Assembly: GCF_033958435.1 (NCBI RefSeq)
Contig: NC_134161.1
Span: forward strand, 16,430,001 to 16,494,000
Direction of reading: 5' to 3'
DNA length: 64,000 nucleotides
DNA from: Carettochelys insculpta
Lineage: Eukaryota > Chordata > Testudines > Carettochelyidae
Part shown: positions 54,917 to 64,000 of the stretch, piece after piece
Layout: each line of letters starts with the position of its first letter
Numbering within the stretch: the stretch's first letter is position 1
Notes under the pieces: generated by a model
Told to the model about the DNA's origin: nothing
Databases searched by the model: none
The model's input: the letters and a program-made list of their open reading frames with translations, nothing else
Program-made: the position numbers and the translations under genes

Positions 54917-55173
54917 CTGTTGAAACAAGAGAAGAAAGCACGGGGGTTTATAACAAAGCAGGTCTGTGAGCGAGCACCTGTGCTGTATCAATACTCAGTC
55001 CTACGCATGTGACCACCTGGGTGCTGGGGTATGCGTGGTCTGTAGTTCTGGGCCACTGGCTCCTGCTCAGGCAGGGTCCCTCTCTAGCTCACATTTCTCT
55101 GTGCTCCTGTGTATGTGTCAGTGCATTTACAAATGTGTGACTTGTGTGTTACAATGTGTATGTGCATCTGTCT

Positions 55174-55501
55174 CAGGGGTAAGCAACCTTTCCAAGGTGG
55201 AGGGCTGAAATTTGATCTTTTGACATCTGTGATACTTTTTAAAGTGATACTTTTTAAAGTCACTAATAGTCCTACTTACAACAGCTACATTCATAAATAC
55301 ATTAAGAGGCAGGGCTTTCCCATTTAGGTGGTGGTAGGTAGCAGTAAGCTGGTCTTTTGTTAATCCATAGGTGGCATAGCTCTGAGCAAGCTCCTGGCTG
55401 CATGGGGGAAGGAGGGGCAGGGCTCAGCTCCCTCCTCACATGCCAATGAAAACTGGCTCACATGCCACTCTTGGAACCCATGCTGGGGGCAGTTGACCCC
55501 G
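55174..55501. mobile_element. hAT-like element with 8-bp target duplication
   Basis: Left end CAGGGGTAAGCAACCTTTCC, right end 'gcagttgaccccg'. Flanks ATCTGTCT (55166-55173) and ATCTATCT (55502-55509), 7 of 8 identical. Same family as 48061-48374. Confidence 0.85.
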
Positions 55502-55736
55502 ATCTATCTATTCTAGTGAGCCCATGGTTGCATGTGTGCGAGTGTATCTGCATTTGTGGGTATGTGTGTCTCCCCTTGCTACAGAGTTAGCTTGTGCCCA
55601 GACGGGTTTGTCTGTTGTGTGTCTCTTTTTGGAGGGTTTTTGGTGTGCTTGATTGCTCTGTGGTGGTTCTGTGTCCATCTTTGTGTCACTGTTTCTTGGA
55701 AGCTTTTCTATGTTGGCTGGATGCCTGAACCACAGG

Positions 55737-55795
55737 GCCATGTCTACACAGTGAGTTGGTTTCGAAATAATATTTGCAATTTGCATGGCCATCTT
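55737..55795. mobile_element. MITE end fragment
   Basis: 'gccatgtctacacagtgagt' followed by 'tggtttcgaaataa'; one end only. Confidence 0.5.
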
Positions 55796-55804
55796 GTCTC
55801 AAGT

Positions 55805-55995
55805 CTAATCTAAATACAAGAGATAGCTATCCCACCTCCTTCTGAAAACCTCCACTGAAGCAGCTTCCAAGGCCTTCGTAGACAGTCTGTTCCATTGTCC
55901 AACATTTCCTTGTCAAATTGTACATTGCCTCCCAATCTCCTTCCCCCAACTTCTATGTAATGCTCTCTAATTTTTAAACTGCTACTTTCACATCC
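55805..55995 (-). mobile_element. L3/CR1-clade LINE 3' fragment
   Basis: 'gctatcccacctccttctga', 'gcagcttccaaggccttcgt' and 'tctgttccattgtccaacat' read as the reverse strand of a decayed CR1-clade 3' region. Confidence 0.5.
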
Positions 55996-56412
55996 AAACA
56001 CACCATGGGGAGAGAGTGTAACGGGGATTTTCTCTGGTCTTACAACTTCTAATTTTTCTCACACTGCTGTTTATGATTGAAAGGGGAATTTTAAAGCCGT
56101 GTTAGCGCTTCTTGAGGATGTGTGCAATATCATTAGAAAGAGGACAGCCTGGAATGGGTTAAAACTGCTCTTCAATATAGGTTATAATGAAGCTGGAGGC
56201 CAAAGTTTGCTGAAAGATCTATGGAAAAACAAAGTCAATCATTTCAATCTGAATCAATATAAGGAAAGCCTATGCAATCCACATACTCTCAGAGTTGCCA
56301 GTGCTAAGGATTTTATCATTAGTTTCTCAGCACTTGGTGGTTTTTATAAAGCCACGGCCCCTAGATTTATGTGACTATGCTACATTCTCAGCTTTCATGG
56401 GGAAAAAACATA
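55996..56412. other. Unclassified intronic sequence
   Basis: No recognised repeat. The 91-aa ORF at 56099 has no domain. Confidence 0.3.
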
Positions 56413-56730
56413 CAGGTTGAACCTTGCTAGTGCAGCCCCCTGGGTACCTGACTGGTGCTGGAAGAGAGAATTGGACCACTGAAGGTCAATATTGTTTACA
56501 CGTTACGAACACTTTCACTGCTTAGTGGGCTCTTAGAAGACATTTAGGGGTACACTGGAGCTAAATAATGCCACAGAACATTGAGAGCTGTGACTGGTGG
56601 CTGTAAACAAACTTTGTGGGATTGTGGGAAACTTGGCCACACTCATAAGTGGATGTTCAGCTAACTAAAATAAAGGCAGATTATAGACGTTGCCAGATGA
56701 GAGATTGCCAGATTAGAGCTGTTCAGCCTG
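56413..56730. mobile_element. Tigger-like MITE with TA target duplication
   Basis: TA (56411-56412), CAGGTTGAACCTTGCTAGTG, right end 'gagctgttcagcctg' and TA (56731-56732). Confidence 0.85.
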
Positions 56731-56836
56731 TACTACATTTCTAGCTCTAATAGTTGCAGAGAAAAGCTTGAAAACATGCATCCTATGGATTACAACACCA
56801 GCAGACAAAGGGGGGAAAAAATCTCAAAGTCATTGA

Positions 56837-56938
56837 CTGTGTCTACGCTACAGAGCTTTGTCGACAAAGGTTCTGTCAAGATTTCTCTGTCGACAATAAC
56901 TTCTGTCAGTGGATTATACTAGTGTAGATATAGCCATT
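56837..56938. mobile_element. Short MITE related to family B
   Basis: 'gactgtgtctacgctacaga', then 'ctttgtcgacaaaggttctg' and 'actagtgtagatatagccat' with a GTCGACAAA motif. Confidence 0.7.
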
Positions 56939-57424
56939 ATGTTTTACAATGTCACAATGTTCAAGCTAGTCTAAGGATTTACAGAATGCAAAGAATAACT
57001 TTTGAACCATATACAATTGGAAATACAGTCTAATGAAAATGGCTCTCTATATTTCCTACTCTGCAAAATACTTTCACCATGAAATATCCCTCCCACCCTC
57101 ACAAAGCCAAAGTAAAACAAAACAAAAACCCTCATCACTGTGAACAACTATAACAGGGACAATGACCCAGTGGGTCCTAGCATCATGAGTGAGGTTGTAA
57201 TTTGCACACACATTAACCCTGCCCTTATTAGTTCTAAGTAAATCATTTTCTATCATCTTTTGGAAGGCGTGTGTTGCTGGGACCAGGCCAGGCTGCAACA
57301 TCATCAAGGACAGATCTGTGATACAGAGCAATTTGGATTATGTGGAACCTGGAGGAGTTGAATAATGTGCATTAATACAACCAAATGAAAGAACACATAT
57401 ATAGAAACACAGACTGCAAGTCAC
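56939..57424. other. Unique intronic sequence
   Basis: Nothing recognised. Confidence 0.35.
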
Positions 57425-57588
57425 AACCTAAGGAGGTTGTGGAATCTCCATCGCTGGAGATGTTTCAGAGCAGGTTAGACAAACATCTGTCAGGGGTGGT
57501 CTAGATGGTACTTGGTCCTGCCAGGAGGGTGGAGACTGCTTCTCGTGACCCCTTAAGGTCCCTTCCAGTTCTAGTGTTCTATGATTTA
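57425..57588 (+). mobile_element. CR1 LINE 3' terminal fragment
   Basis: 'gaggttgtggaatctccatc', 'gtggtctagatggtacttgg' and 'cccttccagttctagtgttc'. It shows the intact form of the site into which the 19795 hAT-like element inserted. Confidence 0.9.
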
Positions 57589-57679
57589 TAGGATGCGAGG
57601 TTGCAGCCTGGAAAAAGGTGACTTTGAAGAGGACTTAGGGGTCACAATGAGAAACAATTGAGCTTCCATTGTGCTATGG

Positions 57680-57937
57680 TGACTAAGAGTTTATCTACAG
57701 GAGGGTTTAGTCTGCACTAGAATGGCATACATTTGAGTCCATCCTAGTGTCTTGTTCGCTAACTGGCCTGTGTAGATCCTGCTGACCAAGATTGAAGTTC
57801 CCAAGAGGGCCCATAGTCCTGTTTCGAACAGTGCTGTGCTGGCATGCAGCAGGGAACTTTTAGTCCTCCCTGGATGGTGCCACACAGGCCAGGCAAGGTG
57901 CATCTGCACAGCCCAGGTCAATAGCTGTGGGTGACTG
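57680..57937. mobile_element. Possible MITE
   Basis: 'gtttatctacaggagggttt' at one end, 'ggtgcatctgcacagcccag' near the other; ends imperfect. Confidence 0.35.
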
Positions 57938-58424
57938 AGGCTTTCAGGAGTGCTCTACTAACAGCTGTACAGACAGCGCATTGATGTTGCAGCTTCACCC
58001 ATCTCCCTCAGCTTGAGAGCCCAAGCTCCAGCACTGAGACACATCTTCAAAGCCCTCTTCACCCAGCTATTTTAGGGCACTGCTACAAGGCTCTGTAAGG
58101 TAACTGTTGATACAGGGTGCGAGGCTCACTCCAAAATGCTGGATAGATGTATCCATTCTCAACTCATTTACCACTGACGGCTGCATTCGCAGCTCTCTGT
58201 GTGTCATGTGAGCCGCATCCACACAATAGATACACATGCACCAGTGAGGACTAAGAGTCACACCCCTCTGGTGCAGATGACAGCATAGTCTGGAGAAACT
58301 CTTAAAGAGTAAATGTGATCCTAACTTATATCCCAGGGGATCCTATCTGCAAAAAAAGGAGGTGTTATTACCACCATATACAATGGCAATGAGGCCATTA
58401 CTGGCCTCTACATCCTCTGGTGTC

Positions 58425-58620
58425 CACATTTTGCAACGCTTGAGACAAACCAAGAAGCATGCAGTACAGAGCCACATGGATGACCAGAAAACCTGCCATG
58501 CCACAAAGGATTAAAGAAGGATTGCTCAACCTGACAGCAATTCAGTAGGTGACAATCACAATTTACAAGAACTTGCATGATGAGATTGGACAGCAGAGAG
58601 CTCTAAAGACCAACCTGGGA
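58425..58620 (+). mobile_element. L3/CR1-clade LINE 3' fragment
   Basis: 'cagtacagagccacatggat', 'aggattgctcaacctgacag' and 'caatttacaagaacttgcat' follow the order of the CR1-clade 3' coding end. Decayed. Confidence 0.5.
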
Positions 58621-59579
58621 TATTCCTGTTTGCGACTGTCCTTTTACTGTAGATCTGATTTGGATTATATTTCTTATATTTAACCACAGGACTCCACTTC
58701 CAGTCTATCTTGCCAGCTGTATCCCCTTATCTATAACTCCAGGCCACTTCACATAGCATACAGTAGCCTTCAGACAATTTCAAAACCTGTTTCATGAGTG
58801 TACAATAAACTACTGCTTATTGCATTGTGATTACTCTGCTGTCCTGCTGCCCTACAAGACATTTCAGTATTAGTGGCATCACATCAACCGATAGTTGTCA
58901 TTGCATGACATGTGTCACATGCCACTTCCTCTTTTATCTCTGGGAGGCTGTGCTATGCAAGGAACTTCCAGGCCACCCTTACTCCTGCTCAGTTTTACAA
59001 CTTTTCATGCTTCTGACCCTACCTGTGTGATACTTGAGCTCAGAGTTTGGGATACTCAGCCAGGCAGTAAGGTAATAATTTCTGACCCCATTATCCAGCT
59101 TCACTCAGGACTCCGAAAAGGTCGCAGCCAGTCCCAGTATCTTCTGCTGATCCTGCATTATAATTAATGGAACAGAAAAACAATGGCTTTCCTAATGTAG
59201 GAATGTCTGGACACACACAAAACCAAAGTCTCAAATTTTGCCCTTGGGCATGTGGAAGAAGCTCCCTTTCGAATCAAGAGAGTGACATAGCTGAAAGTGA
59301 GGACACGTTGCTCTCATTTACGACAGAGCTATCATTTTCTGAGCTGTCAGTTCTCTCTACCTATCATTTATCTTAAAAACTAGGAATAGCAGAAAATTGA
59401 TAAAGGAAGTAAAAGGTCACAGGAGAAATCTACGATACAGACTTCAATGATGGACAAGATGATGACACATTCAATAGATATCCCAGCTGTATATTTGGGG
59501 AAAAGCCAGATGATCTATTTCTATTAGAGAATGATGATAAAATACTTACCCTCCAAACAATAACTCAGGGTGATATTAA
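58621..59579. other. Unclassified intronic sequence
   Basis: No recognised repeat or coding signal. Confidence 0.35.
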
Positions 59580-60620
59580 ACAGGACATACTGAGGCGCAA
59601 AGGCATCCTCCTGACTTGGAGGCAGAGGAAGCCTCCCAGAGACCTTGGGGGGCAGGCTCAGAGTACCTGTGCCTTGGCCTGCAGTGAGCAGCACCTGAGT
59701 CTGTTAAGTGCCAGAGGTGGGGCCCAGGGCTCATGAAGAGGGCAGCCTCTGAGCTGAGTGGAGGCCACTGGCCAGGCTCCTAAAGGAAGGAGGCAAAGAG
59801 CCCATGCCAGACTGGCCAGCTTGATCTGCCAGCTGCCCTGACCGAACCTCAGAGCCACAGCCAGGCCTGCCACTGGCCCGGTACCCGGACTTCCCAGATC
59901 TGCTGGGGCCCTCTGGCTCACAGCAAGCCGTGGACTCAGAGGACCAGAGCCTGCCCGGGCCTGCGAGCCTGCCCCCAATCCACTACCCAAAAGACCTGCC
60001 TACCGCTACGTATCCAGAGAACATCAACCTACCTGGTGTCCCAGAAGACCCAGAGTGGGACCCCCATACTGATAGAGGTGAAGATAGGAAGCAACCCGGG
60101 GGATGCTCCGCATGAGCCATGTCGGTGTGTTTTGGCATGGATCCCCACTGACTGGCTCCTGGCGCGGGCTGCTGCCAGGCCTCCAGGTTGGGGTGCAGTG
60201 GAGCGCATGGGCCTGCGCGCCCTCCACACCCCCTGGAGAGGTATCCCCTTGACACTTCCGACCCACACTGCCGTGGTGCTGTGCCTGCGGCTCTGCCCTG
60301 CCTCAGGGAAGACACTGGTGTATTGTTTGTACTGATGCAACCTGGCTAAAAGAGGGCTGAGACTTGTAAACTACTCCCCTGCCCTCCCGCTGGGCCAGGG
60401 CTTACAAATTGTGGTGCTCAGCCCTGACACAAGGCACTGAGCCTATTGACTGCTGCCCCACCTACCCAGAGCCAGGGCTTCTTAGACCCTGTTCCTCTGC
60501 CCTGCTGGGAGGCTGAATGGACTGGCCCTGAGAATTTAGTGGGGTGCTGTGACCTTTTCCTGCCCCACAGAGGGCAAACCCCAGGCACTGACTGCTACGC
60601 AGCCCCTACTAAAGTCAGAC
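59580..60620. repeat. GC-rich repeat-like island
   Basis: About 1 kb of GC-rich sequence in an AT-rich intron, with several ORFs on both strands (up to 110 aa) that share no domain and look compositional. The wording ('gtgggacccccatactgata', 'gacttgtaaactactcccct') suggests a dispersed turtle repeat, possibly the upstream part of a LINE or LTR element. It is followed directly by an L3-like fragment. Confidence 0.4.
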
Positions 60621-60624
60621 ATCG

Positions 60625-61165
60625 TTAAATAATTGGATTCAGATAATATCTATACCAGAGATTTAAAAGATTTTCAATATTTCTGGTAACTCAGGTGGCA
60701 TCTCCAGAGGACTGGAGCAAAGCTAATGGACTAATCTTTAAAAGGTAAATGGGATGACCTAGGCAATTATAGCCCTGTCAGTCTGACATTGATCCAAAGA
60801 AAAATCATGGAACAGCTTTTAAGAGATTTGATTAATAAAGAATTAAAAGATGATAATATAATTAATGCTAATCAACATTGGGTTTTTGGAAATAGATCTT
60901 GTCAAGTTAACGTGATTTATGAATTTGATTGATAAAGGCAAGAGAGTGTTCATTCAGTACGGAGTTTGACTTGGTAAAGATGAAGGATTCAAAAATCAAT
61001 ATGGCGCATCCTACACGGATTAAAAATTGATCAGTGATGGGCCTCAAAATGCTGTAAAAGGGGAGGCATCATGAAGGAGTCCTGCAGGGACTCGTTCTCG
61101 GACTTTGCTACGTTAGAGCAGTGACCTGGCAGAAAACAAAGTCACCCTAGCAAAGTCTGCAGATG
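60625..61165 (+). mobile_element. L3/CR1-clade LINE fragment, RT region
   Basis: 'caattatagccctgtcagtc' followed by 'tgacattgatccaaagaaaa' and 'tcaacattgggtttttggaa' is the decayed RT segment N-Y-R-P-V-S-L-type and the QHG-like motif. Many frame breaks. Confidence 0.6.
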
Positions 61166-61196
61166 GCAGAAATTGGGGAAATGGTAGCCAAAGCCA

Positions 61197-61218
61197 TCTC
61201 TCTCTCTCTCTCTCTCCT
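61197..61218. repeat. (TC)n microsatellite
   Basis: Pure CT dinucleotide run. Confidence 0.9.
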
Positions 61219-61680
61219 CTCCTGGCAGTCACTCGATAATGAGTAGGACGTCTTCATGTCATCCTCCTATTTGTGAGTCCATTGATGGCTGACCAGCCCG
61301 ATTTCGGAGCCGCAGATCTTATCACAGAAGGGGCAGGCATTGGTAGCTGTTGGAGGGGCCCAGGGCAGTTTTTGCTGCTCTTTTCTTGTTCTTCACCTCT
61401 CCTCATCTGGACTGCACTGGGACCTCTCAAACTGCATCAACCCCTCACAGATTACCGCTGTCCACTGGGGACGGTCCTGGGCAAAGTTCTCCCAAGTATC
61501 GACACTGATGCTGCACTTTTTCATGTGCACCTTCAGCACATCCTTACATCGTTTCTGCTGGCCCCCACGCTCCTCCGTCCTTCCTCCAACTCGAGAAACA
61601 GAATCTGTTGTGGGAGGCGCTGATCAGATGTCTGAACCATGTGACCAGTCCAGAGAAGTTGTTGGTGAATGAGGACGGCT
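61219..61680 (-). pseudogene. RTE-like non-LTR retrotransposon 3' end
   Basis: Reverse strand of the same family as 7745-8420: the zinc-finger tail region near 61245-61345 has lost part of its cysteine pattern. The 'ccgtccccagtggacagcgg'-type block and a GHMVQTSDQ-like stretch near 61630 are in family order. Frames broken. Confidence 0.65.
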
Positions 61681-62640
61681 TCAATGCTGCTCATGTTTGA
61701 CTCTTCCCAAGTTCATCAGGACAGGCAGCTGTATGCAGACTCAGTACTTGCCTACCTGGGATGTAAATTGAGGGTCTGTGGCATTTGAACCATAAAGCCC
61801 AACCTGGAGAGAAAGGTAGTTCCTGGTCATCCAAAACATGCAGGCTGGCTTTGAAAACCTCAGTGTGTACTTGTATGGGGAGGTTTATAGAAAAGGGCAG
61901 CAAAGCAGCTCCCGCTCCGCAGCAGCTGTGTGGATAGAAAGCAATAAAACATCTGAGGTGACTGATTCCCCTGCACAACATGGGCACCATGCTTACACTG
62001 GGAAGCACTGGGGCTTTTTTATACTATTGATTTCTTTGCCGGCTTTCCACTGTTGCAATCGATTTGCTGGGGCCATGCCTAGTGTTCATCCCTCAGAACT
62101 TTGCCCATTACTGTCCAGGAATGAACTGATGTGTTATGTGGTCTTTGATGCACTAGTTCATTAATATCATCAACCTCACAGGGTAGTTCATCCTTTGTAC
62201 ATGGAGCCTTTGAGTAGAGGCATTGGTTGCTAGAAGTGCAGCCCCCTGAGTCCTTTATCAGAGCTAAGTGACTTTTCTTTCTACTAGTTGGACTGAAAAA
62301 TAATTTTTATTAGTTTTAAAGATTTTCACAATTTTTAAAGATTTTTGACAAACCAAAAATGCTGAAACGTTGTCACTACCAGTCTAAAAATAAAGTGCTT
62401 GTGTTGATTATTTAAAAACTTCAAGGGAACTAAAATTCAAACCAAAAAGTTATTTAGAATCAAAATGCTTCATTTTGAAAATGCTGAAATGAAATGTTTT
62501 GCTTGCTTGGGTCAAAAACTAAACAAAAGTTCCAAAAGAAATTGGCAAATCTGAAACAAATTCACTAAATCTTTGATCATACTGAATCTGCATTTTTTGG
62601 AAAAAAATTATAAGTTGGTGTGTTTTGTTGTTTTTAGTTT
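61681..62640. other. Unique AT-rich intronic sequence
   Basis: No recognised repeat. 62140-62165 has 'ctagttcattaatatcatca', a homeodomain-type core. Confidence 0.35.
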
Positions 62641-62644
62641 TTAC

Positions 62645-63010
62645 CTCCCTGGGATCCGGGTTAGAAGTTACAGAGTACAGGGGAAATACATCAGACAGCC
62701 GAGAATGTCCCACACCAAATAAAAAAATAAATAAATAACCTGATCATGTATAACTAAACATTTCCTGTCTATTTACAAATCTATGTGCCGATTATGATGT
62801 GACCAGGATACTGACTGGATCTATTAAGCCTGTTTAACATCAGTCATACTGGTCTCTCCCTGCTCCAGCCACAGACAAAGACCTATCTCGGCAGGCCACT
62901 GCTTTAATTCAAATGATCCCTCTCTTCTTCAATTGGCTTACCTGGCGGCTTCCCACAGAGAATGCACTCTGTCTGGGTTTAACCCTTTACAGGTATTCAT
63001 TCACAATAGG
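62645..63010 (-). mobile_element. LTR-retrotransposon-like (ERV-type) remnant, second copy
   Basis: 'ggttagaagttacagagtac', 'ataacctgatcatgtataac' and 'gtttaaccctttacaggtat' parallel 47210-47590. No coding region. Confidence 0.45.
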
Positions 63011-63297
63011 TGGAATCAGTAAAATCTTTTGCTTGCTATGCTGATCACAGGCAATCACAAGCACCTGGAAGAGGTAAATGAGGGGTTAAGCCTGGTGGGA
63101 CACAAGGCCCTTCTTTGTCTCAGGGAAGAAAGATGGTGAATAGGAGGCTAGTTATTCTCCCCAAGTTCACTTCCTTGTTACTCATCCCAAGTCTCCTGTA
63201 TAGACAGAGGAGCCCAAAAGATGATTTACTTGACTTAAACCCTAGTACTCCGAGTGGGCCATAGGTCATCTACAAGTCTCCTCCACTACACTCTGTC

Positions 63298-63762
63298 TCA
63301 AGACAAAACTTCTAGTTGACCCCAGGAGTATCCCCGTTGTTGTTCTTCTATCTCAGTAGATCTTCTCCACGTTGTCTGACATCTTCCTCTTTTGTGTTTT
63401 CCTTGCAGGTTCCATGTGAGAGCTTGATGGACTATGCTGTAGGATGGTTTTCTGAGAGCGTGGTCTAGCCATCCCCACTTTCTTCTCTTGATTTGAACGT
63501 CACGTTGTTCTTGTCCTGCTCTGTTGCAAAGCTCCTCATTTGTGACCACGTCTTGCCATTTGATGTGAAGGATGTACCTCAGGCACCTGTTTATGAATGT
63601 CAGTTGCTTGTGATTTGTAGACATTTTAGTATGCCAGGTCTTGCATCCATCCAAGAGCACACTCTTCACATTTGTGTTGAAGAGCCGCAGTTTGGGCATC
63701 ACAGATATTATTTGTGAACCCCCTATGGATCTCCATAATCCCAATGAGCACCTGAGGAGCAA
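63298..63762 (-). pseudogene. RTE-like reverse-transcriptase C-terminal ORF fragment, 154 codons open
   Basis: Contains LFNTNVKSVLLDGCKTWHTK, TFINRCLRYILHIKWQDVV and IKRRKWGWLDHALRKPS, followed by QALTWNLQGKHKRGRCQTTW and GYSWGQLE, the conserved C-terminal region of a non-LTR retrotransposon protein found in many animals (RTE-like by my recollection). The frame is open to 63298 but lacks the catalytic RT core. Probably a 5'-truncated dead copy. It differs from the 7745/61219 family in lacking the zinc-finger tail. Confidence 0.78.
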
Positions 63763-64000
63763 ATGCCCACTGCTGGTTGGGAAAAAGCAGCAGGTGACTC
63801 ACGGAAATGCTGCTTCCCAGAACCCCATGGCACCCAGGCAATCACCACTTACCACACAAGATTGGTAAAGATGGCTATTGCCAGCCAATCAGTGAGCATC
63901 TGCACGCAATCAGAATTAGTGGCAGAGAGTGGAGGGATAACGGTGCAGAAATTCCTGTGGTCAGGAGAGACCTGATTAATGATGAGAATATTCTTCTTGG
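63763..64000. other. Unclassified intronic sequence, possible LINE continuation
   Basis: The minus-strand region upstream of the RTE-like fragment may continue the element with frame shifts; nothing definite. Confidence 0.25.

Noticed and set aside
54917..64000. Start-codon exon of PKNOX2
   Set aside because: No minus-strand match to the expected N-terminus was seen; probably beyond 64000.

Overview
The window is vertebrate nuclear DNA, most probably from a cryptodiran turtle. Two things point there. About twenty CR1 LINE copies lie among many small non-autonomous DNA transposons. There is also a SINE at 44131-44382 with a tRNA-like head and a CR1-like tail, the architecture of the turtle (Cry / tortoise polIII) SINE. 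I see nothing bacterial or viral in organisation: no operons, no long intact ORFs, only exons separated by long repeat-filled introns.

The one host gene I can support is PKNOX2 (PREP2), a TALE-class homeobox gene on the minus strand. Three consecutive coding exons are present, in gene order 54777-54916 (140 bp), 29374-29545 (172 bp) and 17530-17718 (189 bp). Each has consensus AG/GT splice sites and the phases join exactly. Together they encode 166 continuous residues: the N-terminal linker and both halves (HR1 and HR2) of the PBX-interacting MEIS/PREP domain. The start-codon exon should lie beyond 64000 (minus-strand upstream). The exons for the middle region and the homeodomain should lie below position 1. 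So the window is essentially two complete introns (25.2 kb and 11.7 kb) plus parts of two more.

Layout: 1-17529 is the intron downstream of the HR2 exon. It holds CR1, L3-like, hAT-like and Tigger-like elements, several MITE families, an RTE-like LINE 3' end and a candidate conserved noncoding block near 7.1-7.5 kb. 17719-29373 is the intron between HR2 and HR1, and carries a three-layer nested insertion at 19480-21092. 29546-54776 is the long intron. It holds MITEs, CR1s, two hAT insertions with perfect 8-bp target duplications (43101-43275 and 53392-54098), the turtle-type SINE, and several repeat-poor AT-rich blocks (35.7-36.6, 38.7-39.3, 45.0-45.9 kb) that look like candidate regulatory elements. 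54917-64000 is the upstream intron, with a hAT copy, a Tigger-like copy, L3-like and RTE-like remnants, a GC-rich repeat-like island and an LTR-element-like remnant.

The strongest observations are the nested insertion with its readable target duplications, the palindromic MITE whose internal module is flipped between its two copies, the several MITE families sharing a TGTCTACAC-type end, the candidate RFX X-boxes in two intronic blocks, and the orientation bias of CR1 copies against the gene's sense strand. I do not see a new coding system. Repeat-family names are assigned by eye and without database search, so family level is less certain than the presence of the repeats. Long unclassified stretches are listed as such.
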